Shown here piece by piece: positions 13,281 to 19,281 of a stretch of 19,281 bases of DNA. This DNA is from Candidatus Portiera sp. (GTDB taxonomy: Bacteria; Pseudomonadota; Gammaproteobacteria; CBDBNL01; JAAOII01): contig JAAOII010000008.1 in NCBI GenBank assembly GCA_015163845.1, positions 1 through 19,281 on the forward strand, given 5' to 3'. How positions within the stretch are numbered: the stretch's first letter is position 1; each line of letters starts with the position of its first letter. The position numbers were made by a program, and so were the translations under genes. Below the pieces are notes generated by a model. It worked only from the letters and a program-made list of their open reading frames with translations. It did no database searches and was not told the origin of the DNA.

Positions 13281-14501
13281 TCAGAGGACTCGTTTGTGAA
13301 TTTTAGCCGCCGTGGCAGCACGTCGTTTGACATTGGACTCCACCACAAAATAGTCAATTAGTGGAGCAAAAATATTGGCAAATAATATTGCTAACATAAC
13401 CCCTTCTGGATAAACGGGGTTTATGCAACGGATCAATACTGTCATAAAACCGATTAAAAATCCAAAAATCCACCGTCCCTTATTAGTCATGGATGCTGAA
13501 ACAGGATCTGTAGCCATAAAAACCATACCAAAAGCGAAACCACCTAAAACCAAGTGCCAGTAGAAAGGAATGCTAAACATTGGATTAGTGGTTGAACCAA
13601 TTAGATTGAGTAGATAGGCAGTTGCGACCAGCCCCAATAGAGTCCCCGCCATTATACGCCAAGAAGCAATACCAGTCCATAATAAGAAAATCCCACCAAT
13701 GAATATCATAAAAGTAGATACTTCGCCGCTTGAGCCCTGAATGAATCCAAAAAAGGCATCAAACCAAGTAATGTTTTGTTCTAAAATCGCATCCACACCA
13801 CCTTGAGCAGCCAATCCTAAAGCAGTTGCACCACTAAAGCCATCTACCGCTGTCCAAGCAGATGCACCTGATATTTGTGCTGGGTAAGCGAAAAACAAGA
13901 AAGCCCGACCTGTAAGTGCTGGGTTGAGGAAATTCTTGCCAGTTCCACCAAAAATTTCTTTACCTACGACTATGCCGAAAGTTATACCTAGCGCTGCCTG
14001 CCATAGAGGTAAGCTTGGTGGGGCAGTCAAAGCAAATAATATAGAAGTTACGAAAAATCCCTCGTTGATTTCATGGCGTCTAACTACGGCAAATAGCACT
14101 TCCCAGAAAGCACCCACAATAAATACTATAAAGTATATGGGGACAAAATAAGCACCACCATAAACAAAGCAATCCCAAATGCTGTCAGGGTTCATTGAAC
14201 TCCAAGAGGATATCAAAGCACCACGCCAACCCTCAGGTGCGGCCAGTTGATATTCGTTGATGGCGAAGAGGGCTTGGTACCCTATATTCCACATACCCCA
14301 AAACATTGCTGGGAAAGCACATAGCCACACAGTGATCATTATCCGCTTCATATCAATGCCATCACGCACATAAGGTGCATTTTTAGTGACCTGACCTGGC
14401 GTGTATAGGATTGTATCTACCGCTTCGAATAGTGGGTAGTATTTCTCATATTTGCCACCTTTTTCAAAATAAGGAGCCAGTGATTTCATTAATTTTTTCA
14501 T
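13281..14501 (-). CDS. nqrB: Na+-translocating NADH:quinone reductase subunit B
   Basis: The protein has 406 residues. It is a membrane subunit of Na+-NQR, which oxidises NADH, reduces ubiquinone and pumps sodium outward. NqrB holds riboflavin and a covalent FMN on a threonine; here this is Thr226 in DGFSGATALG. Family stretches ALGITFG, GGTGKNFLNPALTGRAF, LGGFAFGMVFMATDPVS and NPVYPEGVMLAILFAN are intact, with about ten hydrophobic helices. The ATG at 14501 gives MKKLMKSLAPYFEKGGK, which aligns with the start of known NqrB proteins. A TTG three codons upstream is less likely. It lies 30 bp after nqrA in the same direction. nqrC should follow but does not. Confidence 0.96.
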   Translation of the reverse strand: MKKLMKSLAPYFEKGGKYEKYYPLFEAVDTILYTPGQVTKNAPYVRDGIDMKRIMITVWLCAFPAMFWGMWNIGYQALFAINEYQLAAPEGWRGALISSWSSMNPDSIWDCFVYGGAYFVPIYFIVFIVGAFWEVLFAVVRRHEINEGFFVTSILFALTAPPSLPLWQAALGITFGIVVGKEIFGGTGKNFLNPALTGRAFLFFAYPAQISGASAWTAVDGFSGATALGLAAQGGVDAILEQNITWFDAFFGFIQGSSGEVSTFMIFIGGIFLLWTGIASWRIMAGTLLGLVATAYLLNLIGSTTNPMFSIPFYWHLVLGGFAFGMVFMATDPVSASMTNKGRWIFGFLIGFMTVLIRCINPVYPEGVMLAILFANIFAPLIDYFVVESNVKRRAATAAKIHKRVL

Positions 14502-14531
14502 ACCAATCAAGTGATGCTATCTGTTATCTAT

Positions 14532-15917
14532 CTAGATATCCCAGTTTTCTTTTTCAATTCTTTCTAAGTTATGCCTTAGTGCTTCACCATATTCATACTT
14601 CCCTGAACATACAAAGGAGCATAAAGATAAATCCTCTTCATCAAGTTCTAAGCATCCTAACTTTTCCGCCATTTCAATATCGCCGACTAATAAAGACCGC
14701 AAGAGTTGAGTTGGCAAGAGGTTCATTGGCATGACTTTTTCATAAGTACTCATAGGCAGCATGGCTCTTTCACTGCCATTGGTGCTGGTATTCAGATTAA
14801 ATAACTTGCTAGGGTTGATACTTGAAAGATAAATTGCTTGGTTTGAGAATTTGTTTAATCCCCAAGATAACCAGCCCATGAATTCACGTTGATTACCTTG
14901 ATCAAGAGCAGCCAGTTGTAAGTGATACCTGCCACAAAAACTATCTGTTTCATCGGTGCAAGCACGTCCATTCATTATGCCGCCAGAAATTAATCGGTTA
15001 TTATCACCCTTGAGTTCTCCTTGAGTAAGTTCGCGAATGTTGGCACCCAAAGAACTCAACAGCAGTTGTGGTTTAGCTACTGAAGGTCCTCCCAGACCGA
15101 ATAAACGTTGGTGCATAATTTCGCCCTCACTAAAGAATTTCCCTATGGCTGTCACATCTTGATAATTAATCCAAAAATTATTTGCATTGCGACCAGCTGG
15201 ATATAAAAAATGCATGTGGGTTCCACTCAAGGAAGCCGGATACTTGCCAGAGAAACTAGCAACACTTAGGTTTTTCTCCGAGTAGTTTGCTTGCAGTAAT
15301 TGGCTGTCTGGATGACAACATATAAAAACTTGTTTTCCGGCAATTTTTGCTAGGTACCTTGCACCCAGAATAAAACTTTGCATAAAACTTTCAGCCCCTT
15401 CTTTGAAGAAAATTTCTGGGTTGGCAGCATAAGAATCATTTGCCATAGCATTGATAAAAATAGCATCCGCCTTGACTGAAGAGTGAGGGACCTTACTAAA
15501 AGGTCTAGTTCTCAATGCTGTCCATAAACCACTTTTCTGTAGCCCAGCGACAACCTCAGCTGGAGTAATTTTATCAACTGATTTCTTTGATGAATTAAAA
15601 CTAACTTGACTATTCTTACCATCAGCGGCAATAACCACAGAGACCAAAGCACGTCTAGCCCCACGATTGATAGCAGCCACCTTGCCGGATACTGGAGTCG
15701 TATAAACCACTGACTCATCCGCCTTGGATACCAATAAAGGGCTCCCTTTATCAACTTTATCTCCCTCTTGGACGACAAGTTTAGGTTTTAGTCCATGATA
15801 ATCACTACCTAATAAAGCATTGAACTCAACATCTTTGGTTGCAGTTATGCTTTGCTCTGGCTTGCCATCTATGGGGATATTCAATCCTTTAGTTATGTCT
15901 ATATGTGTTTTATCCAT
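14532..15917 (-). CDS. nqrA: Na+-translocating NADH:quinone reductase subunit A
   Basis: The protein has 461 residues, a little above the usual 445-450. It is the cytoplasmic subunit that contacts NqrB near the quinone site. It begins IDITKGLNIPIDGKP, as is typical, and has the biotinyl-like early fold (EGDKVDKGSPLL, TPVSGKV). The conserved FLYPAGRNANN is at about 238-248. The C-terminal LCSFVCSGKYEYGEALRHNL matches the family, which usually has CPGKYEYG. It is transcribed with nqrB, divergently from gyrA. Upstream there is a fair AAGG just before the ATG and TATAAA/TAAAAT 8-10 nt away, so the mRNA leader would be very short. Two 16-bp direct repeats start 17 bp upstream and may be regulator sites. 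Confidence 0.96.
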   Translation of the reverse strand: MDKTHIDITKGLNIPIDGKPEQSITATKDVEFNALLGSDYHGLKPKLVVQEGDKVDKGSPLLVSKADESVVYTTPVSGKVAAINRGARRALVSVVIAADGKNSQVSFNSSKKSVDKITPAEVVAGLQKSGLWTALRTRPFSKVPHSSVKADAIFINAMANDSYAANPEIFFKEGAESFMQSFILGARYLAKIAGKQVFICCHPDSQLLQANYSEKNLSVASFSGKYPASLSGTHMHFLYPAGRNANNFWINYQDVTAIGKFFSEGEIMHQRLFGLGGPSVAKPQLLLSSLGANIRELTQGELKGDNNRLISGGIMNGRACTDETDSFCGRYHLQLAALDQGNQREFMGWLSWGLNKFSNQAIYLSSINPSKLFNLNTSTNGSERAMLPMSTYEKVMPMNLLPTQLLRSLLVGDIEMAEKLGCLELDEEDLSLCSFVCSGKYEYGEALRHNLERIEKENWDI

Positions 15918-15925
15918 ACCTTACT

Positions 15926-15974
15926 ATTTTATATGACATTCCCAATAATTAGGCGTAGGACATTCCCAATAATT
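15926..15974 (-). promoter_or_regulatory. nqrA upstream element: -10-like box and two 16-bp direct repeats
   Basis: GACATTCCCAATAATT occurs at 15935-15950 and 15959-15974, exact copies 24 bp apart. On the minus strand TATAAA (15933-15928) or TAAAAT (15931-15926) lies 8-10 nt before the nqrA ATG. The second repeat copy also joins a 7-bp palindrome, AATAATT-c-AATTATT (15968-15982). A spacing of about two helical turns fits a regulator binding on one face, but slippage could also create it. Confidence 0.45.
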
Positions 15975-16060
15975 CAATTATTGAAAACTTCTTGCTTCAT
16001 CGAGGTCTTACGGCCCCTCGACAAAATATATAAATGGGGCTGTCCTCCAGCCACTTATTT

Positions 16061-16078
16061 AATAGACGCAATAGACGC
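16061..16078. repeat. Tandem 9-bp repeat
   Basis: AATAGACGC is present twice in direct succession in the nqrA-gyrA gap. It is an exact duplication, with no known function. Confidence 0.85.
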
Positions 16079-16118
16079 TTTATTAATCCCCAGTAGTTTA
16101 ATAATATTGTTTAGCATA

Positions 16119-16138
16119 GTGTTATCTCGTGTTATCTC
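16119..16138. repeat. Tandem 10-bp repeat
   Basis: GTGTTATCTC is present twice in direct succession, an exact duplication about 40 bp beyond the 9-bp tandem repeat in the same gap. Confidence 0.85.
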
Positions 16139-16212
16139 TAATTTTAGTTTAATATAAAGTTATTATAAGACATTTTACGAAATTTTGCTACAGGCCAGAT
16201 TATCAACATTTC

Positions 16213-16225
16213 CCCTATTATAGGG
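16213..16225. promoter_or_regulatory. Palindromic site upstream of the gyrA promoter
   Basis: CCCTAT-T-ATAGGG is a perfect 6-bp inverted repeat with a single central base, about 50 bp upstream of the gyrA -10 box. It is operator-like in form and position, with no known regulator assigned. Confidence 0.35.
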
Positions 16226-16275
16226 CTGGGATATCACCGCATTGTCGCAAGTAGAATCTAGAGGATAAAATGATG

Positions 16276-16284
16276 TGTTATAAT
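16276..16284 (+). promoter_or_regulatory. Extended -10 promoter for gyrA
   Basis: TGTTATAAT is an exact extended -10 (TG, one base, TATAAT), about 100 bp before the gyrA ATG. No good -35 lies 17 bp upstream, which is usual for extended -10 promoters. The predicted leader is about 95 nt and contains a hairpin. Bacterial gyrA promoters often depend on DNA supercoiling, but that cannot be seen here. Confidence 0.5.
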
Positions 16285-16328
16285 ATTTATACGGAAGAGG
16301 CAGGGGGTATTAATGAGTATTAATGGCT

Positions 16329-16360
16329 TAAGCTTATATTATTAGAATAATAATAGCTTA
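16329..16360 (+). promoter_or_regulatory. Hairpin in the gyrA mRNA leader
   Basis: TAAGCT (16329-16334) pairs with AGCTTA (16355-16360), and ATTATT (16338-16343) with AATAAT (16346-16351), giving about 12 base pairs with a 3-nt mismatch and a tight loop. It ends 24 nt before the start codon and could affect translation or mRNA stability. Two copies of GTATTAATG lie just upstream, near 16308-16325. Confidence 0.4.
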
Positions 16361-16384
16361 GATCTGAGTGTTTTTGAGAAGCTT

Positions 16385-19009
16385 ATGACTGATGAAGTAG
16401 AAATTAAAGGGATAGTAAACATTGATATACAAGATGAGATGAAAAAATCTTATCTTGATTATGCAATGAGCGTAATAGTTGGGCGATCCTTACCTGACGT
16501 TCGTGATGGGCTTAAGCCCGTGCATAGACGCATACTCTATGCTATGCATAAGCTAGACAATGACTATAATAAAGCCCATAAAAAATCTGCAAGAATAGTT
16601 GGCGATGTTATAGGTAAATACCATCCGCATGGGGACTCGGCTGTATATGACGCCATAGTTAGGATGGCTCAAGATTTTGCGTTACGCTATCCTCTAGTGG
16701 ATGGGCAAGGTAATTTTGGTTCCATAGATGGCGATGATGCCGCAGCTATGAGATATACCGAAATCAGATTAACTAAAATATCCCATAGTTTCTTAGAAGA
16801 TCTAGGTAAAGATACAGTTGATTTCTCCCCCAATTATGATGGGAGCGAGACCATGCCTGACTTCCTGCCAGCAAGTGTTCCCAATCTATTAGTAAACGGG
16901 ACTTCAGGCATTGCAGTCGGCATGGCTACGGAAATGCCACCACATAATGTATCCGAGGTTATTGTTGGATGCTTAGCACTACTTGACGACCCTAGCATAA
17001 GCATAAGCGAACTTATGCAACATATCCCAGCACCTGATTTTCCTACTGGGGCTTATATTAATCATAGTCCTGATATACGCAATGCTTATGAAACGGGCAG
17101 AGGTGCGGTATTCATACGTTCCAAGTATGAAATTGAGGAAATGAAAGATGATCGTTTCCGCATAGTAGTAGAAGAGATACCCTATCAAGTTAATAAAGCG
17201 ACTTTATTGGAGAGAATTGCTGATTTGGTGAGATCCCAAAAACTTGAAGGCATATCTGATATGCGTGATGAAAGCAACAAAGAAGGTATTAGGATAGTTA
17301 TTGAGCTTAAGAAAGGAGCCATTGCCAATGTAGTAGTCAATAACTTGTTTAAGCATACAGCATTGGAATATAAGATTTCAATTAACATGGTGGCGATAGT
17401 TGATGGGAAGCCACGAAGGTTGACTCTTAAGTCAATATTAAGTGAATTTTTAAAGCATCGCCGCAATGTTGTAACTAGACGTACTCGTTATCTACTCAAA
17501 CAAGCTCGCAACCGAGGGCATATATTAGAAGGTCTGGCATTGGCAACAGCAAATCTGGAAGAAGTGATAGCTCTTATAAAGGCATCACCAACTGTAGCGG
17601 ATGCTAAAAAAGGACTAATGGATAAAGAGTGGGATGCGAAATTAATTGCTGATCTTTTGAGTAGGGCAGATAATGTTGACTGCCAACCAGAGGGCTTAGC
17701 AGAAGGTTATGGTCTACAGAAAGAAGCGAAGACCTACAAACTATCACCGCAACAGGCACAGGCAATATTGGAATTAAGGTTGCAACGATTAACTTCTATG
17801 GAAAGAGATAAGCTTAAGCAACAATACATAGAAATCCTTGCTTCTATAAAAGAGTTTCTTGAAATACTGCATAGTCCAGCCAGATTAAAGGCATTAATTC
17901 GCGAAGAGTTAGAACAGGTCAATGAAGAGTATGGAGATGAGAGACGTTCGCAGATAATTGATGTGAAACGTAACATAAACACTTTGGATTTAATTAAGTC
18001 AGAGGACTTGCTAATCACCATATCAGCGGCTAATTACATAAAGGCACAGTATCAAGAACATTACCGCTCACAAAAAAGAGGCGGTTCGGGCATTTCAGCT
18101 GGCGGATTAAAAGAAGATGATCATATAGACCGCATGATAATTGCCAATACCCATGACACAATTTTATGTTTTAGTAATTGGGGTAGGGTTCATTGGCTTA
18201 ATTGTCATGAGTTACCGATATCCAGTCGTACTGCCAAAGGCAGACCTATAGTTAATTACTTACCTCTAAATGATGGTGAGAAAATAGTATCACTTTTGCC
18301 TAGCAACTATCTGTTGAAGAAAGATGATGAGTCATCTGTAGCAGCTAAAAAGTTTATCCTCTTAGCAACTGATAAAGGAATACTCAAGAGAATGAGCATG
18401 GATCACTTTATGCGGGTTAGAAAGAATGGCATAAATATCATGGAGTTACATGGAGGAGAATTAATAGAAGCACTAGAAAGTGATGGCACAGAAGATATAC
18501 TTTTGGTTTCCTCTGCTGGTTTGGCGGTTAAAACTAGCGAGAAAAACTTTAGACCTCAAGGCCGTGCTGCACGTGGCGTGCGTGGCATGAGAATTGGCGA
18601 GGGGCAAAGGTTGATTGCTGTAATCAAAGCCAATAGTTATTCACATTTGCTGATAGTATCCGATGCTGGTTATGCTAAAAGAACACTGATTAGCGAGTTC
18701 TCTGCTAAGGGTAGGGGCGGCAAAGGCATGCTGGCTATGAAGTTTTCTACAGATGATAAAGGTGTCGCTGGTTGTTGCCCAGTAAATGAGCAAGATGAGG
18801 TAATGATTATTAAAGAGAACGGTCAATTGATGCGGACGGATGTTAGCGGCATTTCTGTTCAGGGAAGAACTGCTCGCGGGGTTATACTGACGCGATTGAA
18901 GAAGGGCGCTAGAATCGAAGGGGTCGTGCCTATCTACAAAGATGCTTCTGCGGCAGAAACTGAAACGACTTCTGAAGCGGTAACCGAATCGGCGACTGAA
19001 TCAGAATAG
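16385..19009 (+). CDS. gyrA: DNA gyrase subunit A
   Basis: The protein has 874 residues (E. coli GyrA has 875). It is the DNA-breakage subunit of gyrase, which with GyrB introduces negative supercoils. HPHGDSAVYDAIVRMAQ carries Ser85 and Asp89, the quinolone-susceptible residues at E. coli positions 83 and 87. The catalytic tyrosine is Y124 in AAMRYTEIRL. The GyrA box, normally QRRGGKG, reads QKRGGSG at about residue 563, a conservative change in the motif needed for wrapping DNA. Later pinwheel blades show QGRAARGVRG, AKGRGGKG and QGRTARGV. The C-terminus is an acidic Ser/Thr/Glu tail. The gene is divergent from nqrA. A weak GAGAAG precedes the ATG. Confidence 0.98.
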   Translation: MTDEVEIKGIVNIDIQDEMKKSYLDYAMSVIVGRSLPDVRDGLKPVHRRILYAMHKLDNDYNKAHKKSARIVGDVIGKYHPHGDSAVYDAIVRMAQDFALRYPLVDGQGNFGSIDGDDAAAMRYTEIRLTKISHSFLEDLGKDTVDFSPNYDGSETMPDFLPASVPNLLVNGTSGIAVGMATEMPPHNVSEVIVGCLALLDDPSISISELMQHIPAPDFPTGAYINHSPDIRNAYETGRGAVFIRSKYEIEEMKDDRFRIVVEEIPYQVNKATLLERIADLVRSQKLEGISDMRDESNKEGIRIVIELKKGAIANVVVNNLFKHTALEYKISINMVAIVDGKPRRLTLKSILSEFLKHRRNVVTRRTRYLLKQARNRGHILEGLALATANLEEVIALIKASPTVADAKKGLMDKEWDAKLIADLLSRADNVDCQPEGLAEGYGLQKEAKTYKLSPQQAQAILELRLQRLTSMERDKLKQQYIEILASIKEFLEILHSPARLKALIREELEQVNEEYGDERRSQIIDVKRNINTLDLIKSEDLLITISAANYIKAQYQEHYRSQKRGGSGISAGGLKEDDHIDRMIIANTHDTILCFSNWGRVHWLNCHELPISSRTAKGRPIVNYLPLNDGEKIVSLLPSNYLLKKDDESSVAAKKFILLATDKGILKRMSMDHFMRVRKNGINIMELHGGELIEALESDGTEDILLVSSAGLAVKTSEKNFRPQGRAARGVRGMRIGEGQRLIAVIKANSYSHLLIVSDAGYAKRTLISEFSAKGRGGKGMLAMKFSTDDKGVAGCCPVNEQDEVMIIKENGQLMRTDVSGISVQGRTARGVILTRLKKGARIEGVVPIYKDASAAETETTSEAVTESATESE

Positions 19010-19281
19010 TTAAGAAAAACTCTTGAAAAATTAAATAATATTTTATATTTGGTAAAAAATAAATCCTGTAAGTCATAGATTTAGCTTTTGGGAATGTATA
19101 ATAAATTAAAATTCTACAAGTTATTAACCACAAAATCATAATAAGTGCACTTGTATAATTTTTTTATTTTGTAGACATGATCTTTTAAGCATAAAAAAGA
19201 TTTACTGAGATAAATGCACTGCATATAAGATTTAACTAGGAACAAGGTTGGTAAATAGTAATGATAGTTGAGAAAGAGAAG
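19010..19281. other. AT-rich region after gyrA, no confident gene
   Basis: These 272 bases are strongly AT-rich. TATAAT boxes occur at 19097-19102 and 19154-19159. An open frame begins with ATG at 19261 and runs off the window end (seven codons, MIVEKEK), preceded by no close Shine-Dalgarno. It may be the next gene but is too short to identify. Confidence 0.4.
19116..19165 (+). terminator. Possible weak terminator after gyrA
   Basis: ACAAGT (19116-19121) can pair with ACTTGT (19149-19154), with a 27-nt loop, and a run of seven T ends at 19165. The palindrome AAGTGCACTT (19143-19152) overlaps the right arm. The short stem and long loop make this uncertain. Confidence 0.3.

Larger units (their letters stand above)
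15918..16384. other. 467-bp intergenic region between divergent nqrA and gyrA
   Basis: No convincing protein-coding gene is seen. The region holds several short repeats and palindromes that are listed separately. It also has two GC-rich hairpins that stand out from the AT-rich surroundings: TCGAGG/CCTCGA (16000-16005 with 16016-16021) and GGCTG/CAGCC (16038-16042 with 16048-16052). On the minus strand the second loop reads GAGGA. These could belong to a small structured RNA or to an nqrA leader. There is no T-run after them, so terminator activity is doubtful. Confidence 0.5.

Noticed and set aside
13220..13357. N-terminal extension of the barrel protein
   Set aside because: It begins at TTG inside nqrB and would put about 46 residues before a well-formed signal peptide.
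14502..14510. TTG start for nqrB
   Set aside because: The ATG three codons later matches the known NqrB N-terminus and is the commoner start codon.
14411..14734. 107-residue plus-strand frame across the nqrA-nqrB junction
   Set aside because: It is antisense to two well-identified genes.
15852..16157. 101-residue plus-strand frame into the nqrA-gyrA gap
   Set aside because: It begins inside nqrA antisense and runs through tandem repeats; no coherent protein pattern apart from AT-driven hydrophobicity.
1..19281. Insertion sequence or prophage genes
   Set aside because: No transposase, integrase or phage structural gene was found; the accessory content is limited to the restriction-modification pair and the small ORF.

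Overview
The window looks like chromosomal DNA of an AT-rich gammaproteobacterium. The lineage is not determined. AtpD, ParC, GyrA, NqrA and NqrB all read as gammaproteobacterial. Na+-translocating NADH:quinone reductase genes suggest a marine or host-associated lifestyle. All large genes are intact, with catalytic residues mostly in place.

Layout. Positions 1-279 hold a tandem array of about 84-bp units whose junctions form terminator-like hairpins. A small two-helix membrane ORF (321-482) follows. On the minus strand is a Type II restriction-modification pair (580-2194: beta-class methyltransferase, then a MjaI-like nuclease). A symmetric AT-rich divergent promoter region separates it from atpD. 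The plus-strand block atpD, trpA, parC (2336-7107) consists of genes cut off from their usual partners.

Positions 7252-11789 (minus) carry six co-directional genes, the most distinctive part of the window. Transcription order is: small membrane protein with Lys-rich tail; small membrane protein with poly-Glu tail; six-helix ferric-reductase-like cytochrome fused to a Rieske [2Fe-2S] domain; membrane-anchored protein with a C-x12-H-x2-C-x3-C motif; single-POTRA Omp85-type barrel; cytochrome b561. The first four are joined by three successive 4-bp ATGA overlaps. I infer a membrane electron-transfer module that I cannot match to a characterised system.

Next come ispF (11904-12422), a probable outer-membrane barrel gene (12530-13219), and nqrB and nqrA (13281-15917), all minus strand and without nqrCDEF. 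A 467-bp repeat-rich intergenic region separates divergent nqrA and gyrA (16385-19009). The last 272 bases contain no confident gene.

Themes. Canonical operons are split (atpD, trpA, nqrAB and ispF lack their usual neighbours), suggesting a rearranged genome. Shine-Dalgarno sequences are weak, and several start codons lie 6-14 nt after TATAAT-like boxes. Short inverted and tandem repeats are common between genes. No tRNA, rRNA, CRISPR array or transposase gene was seen.
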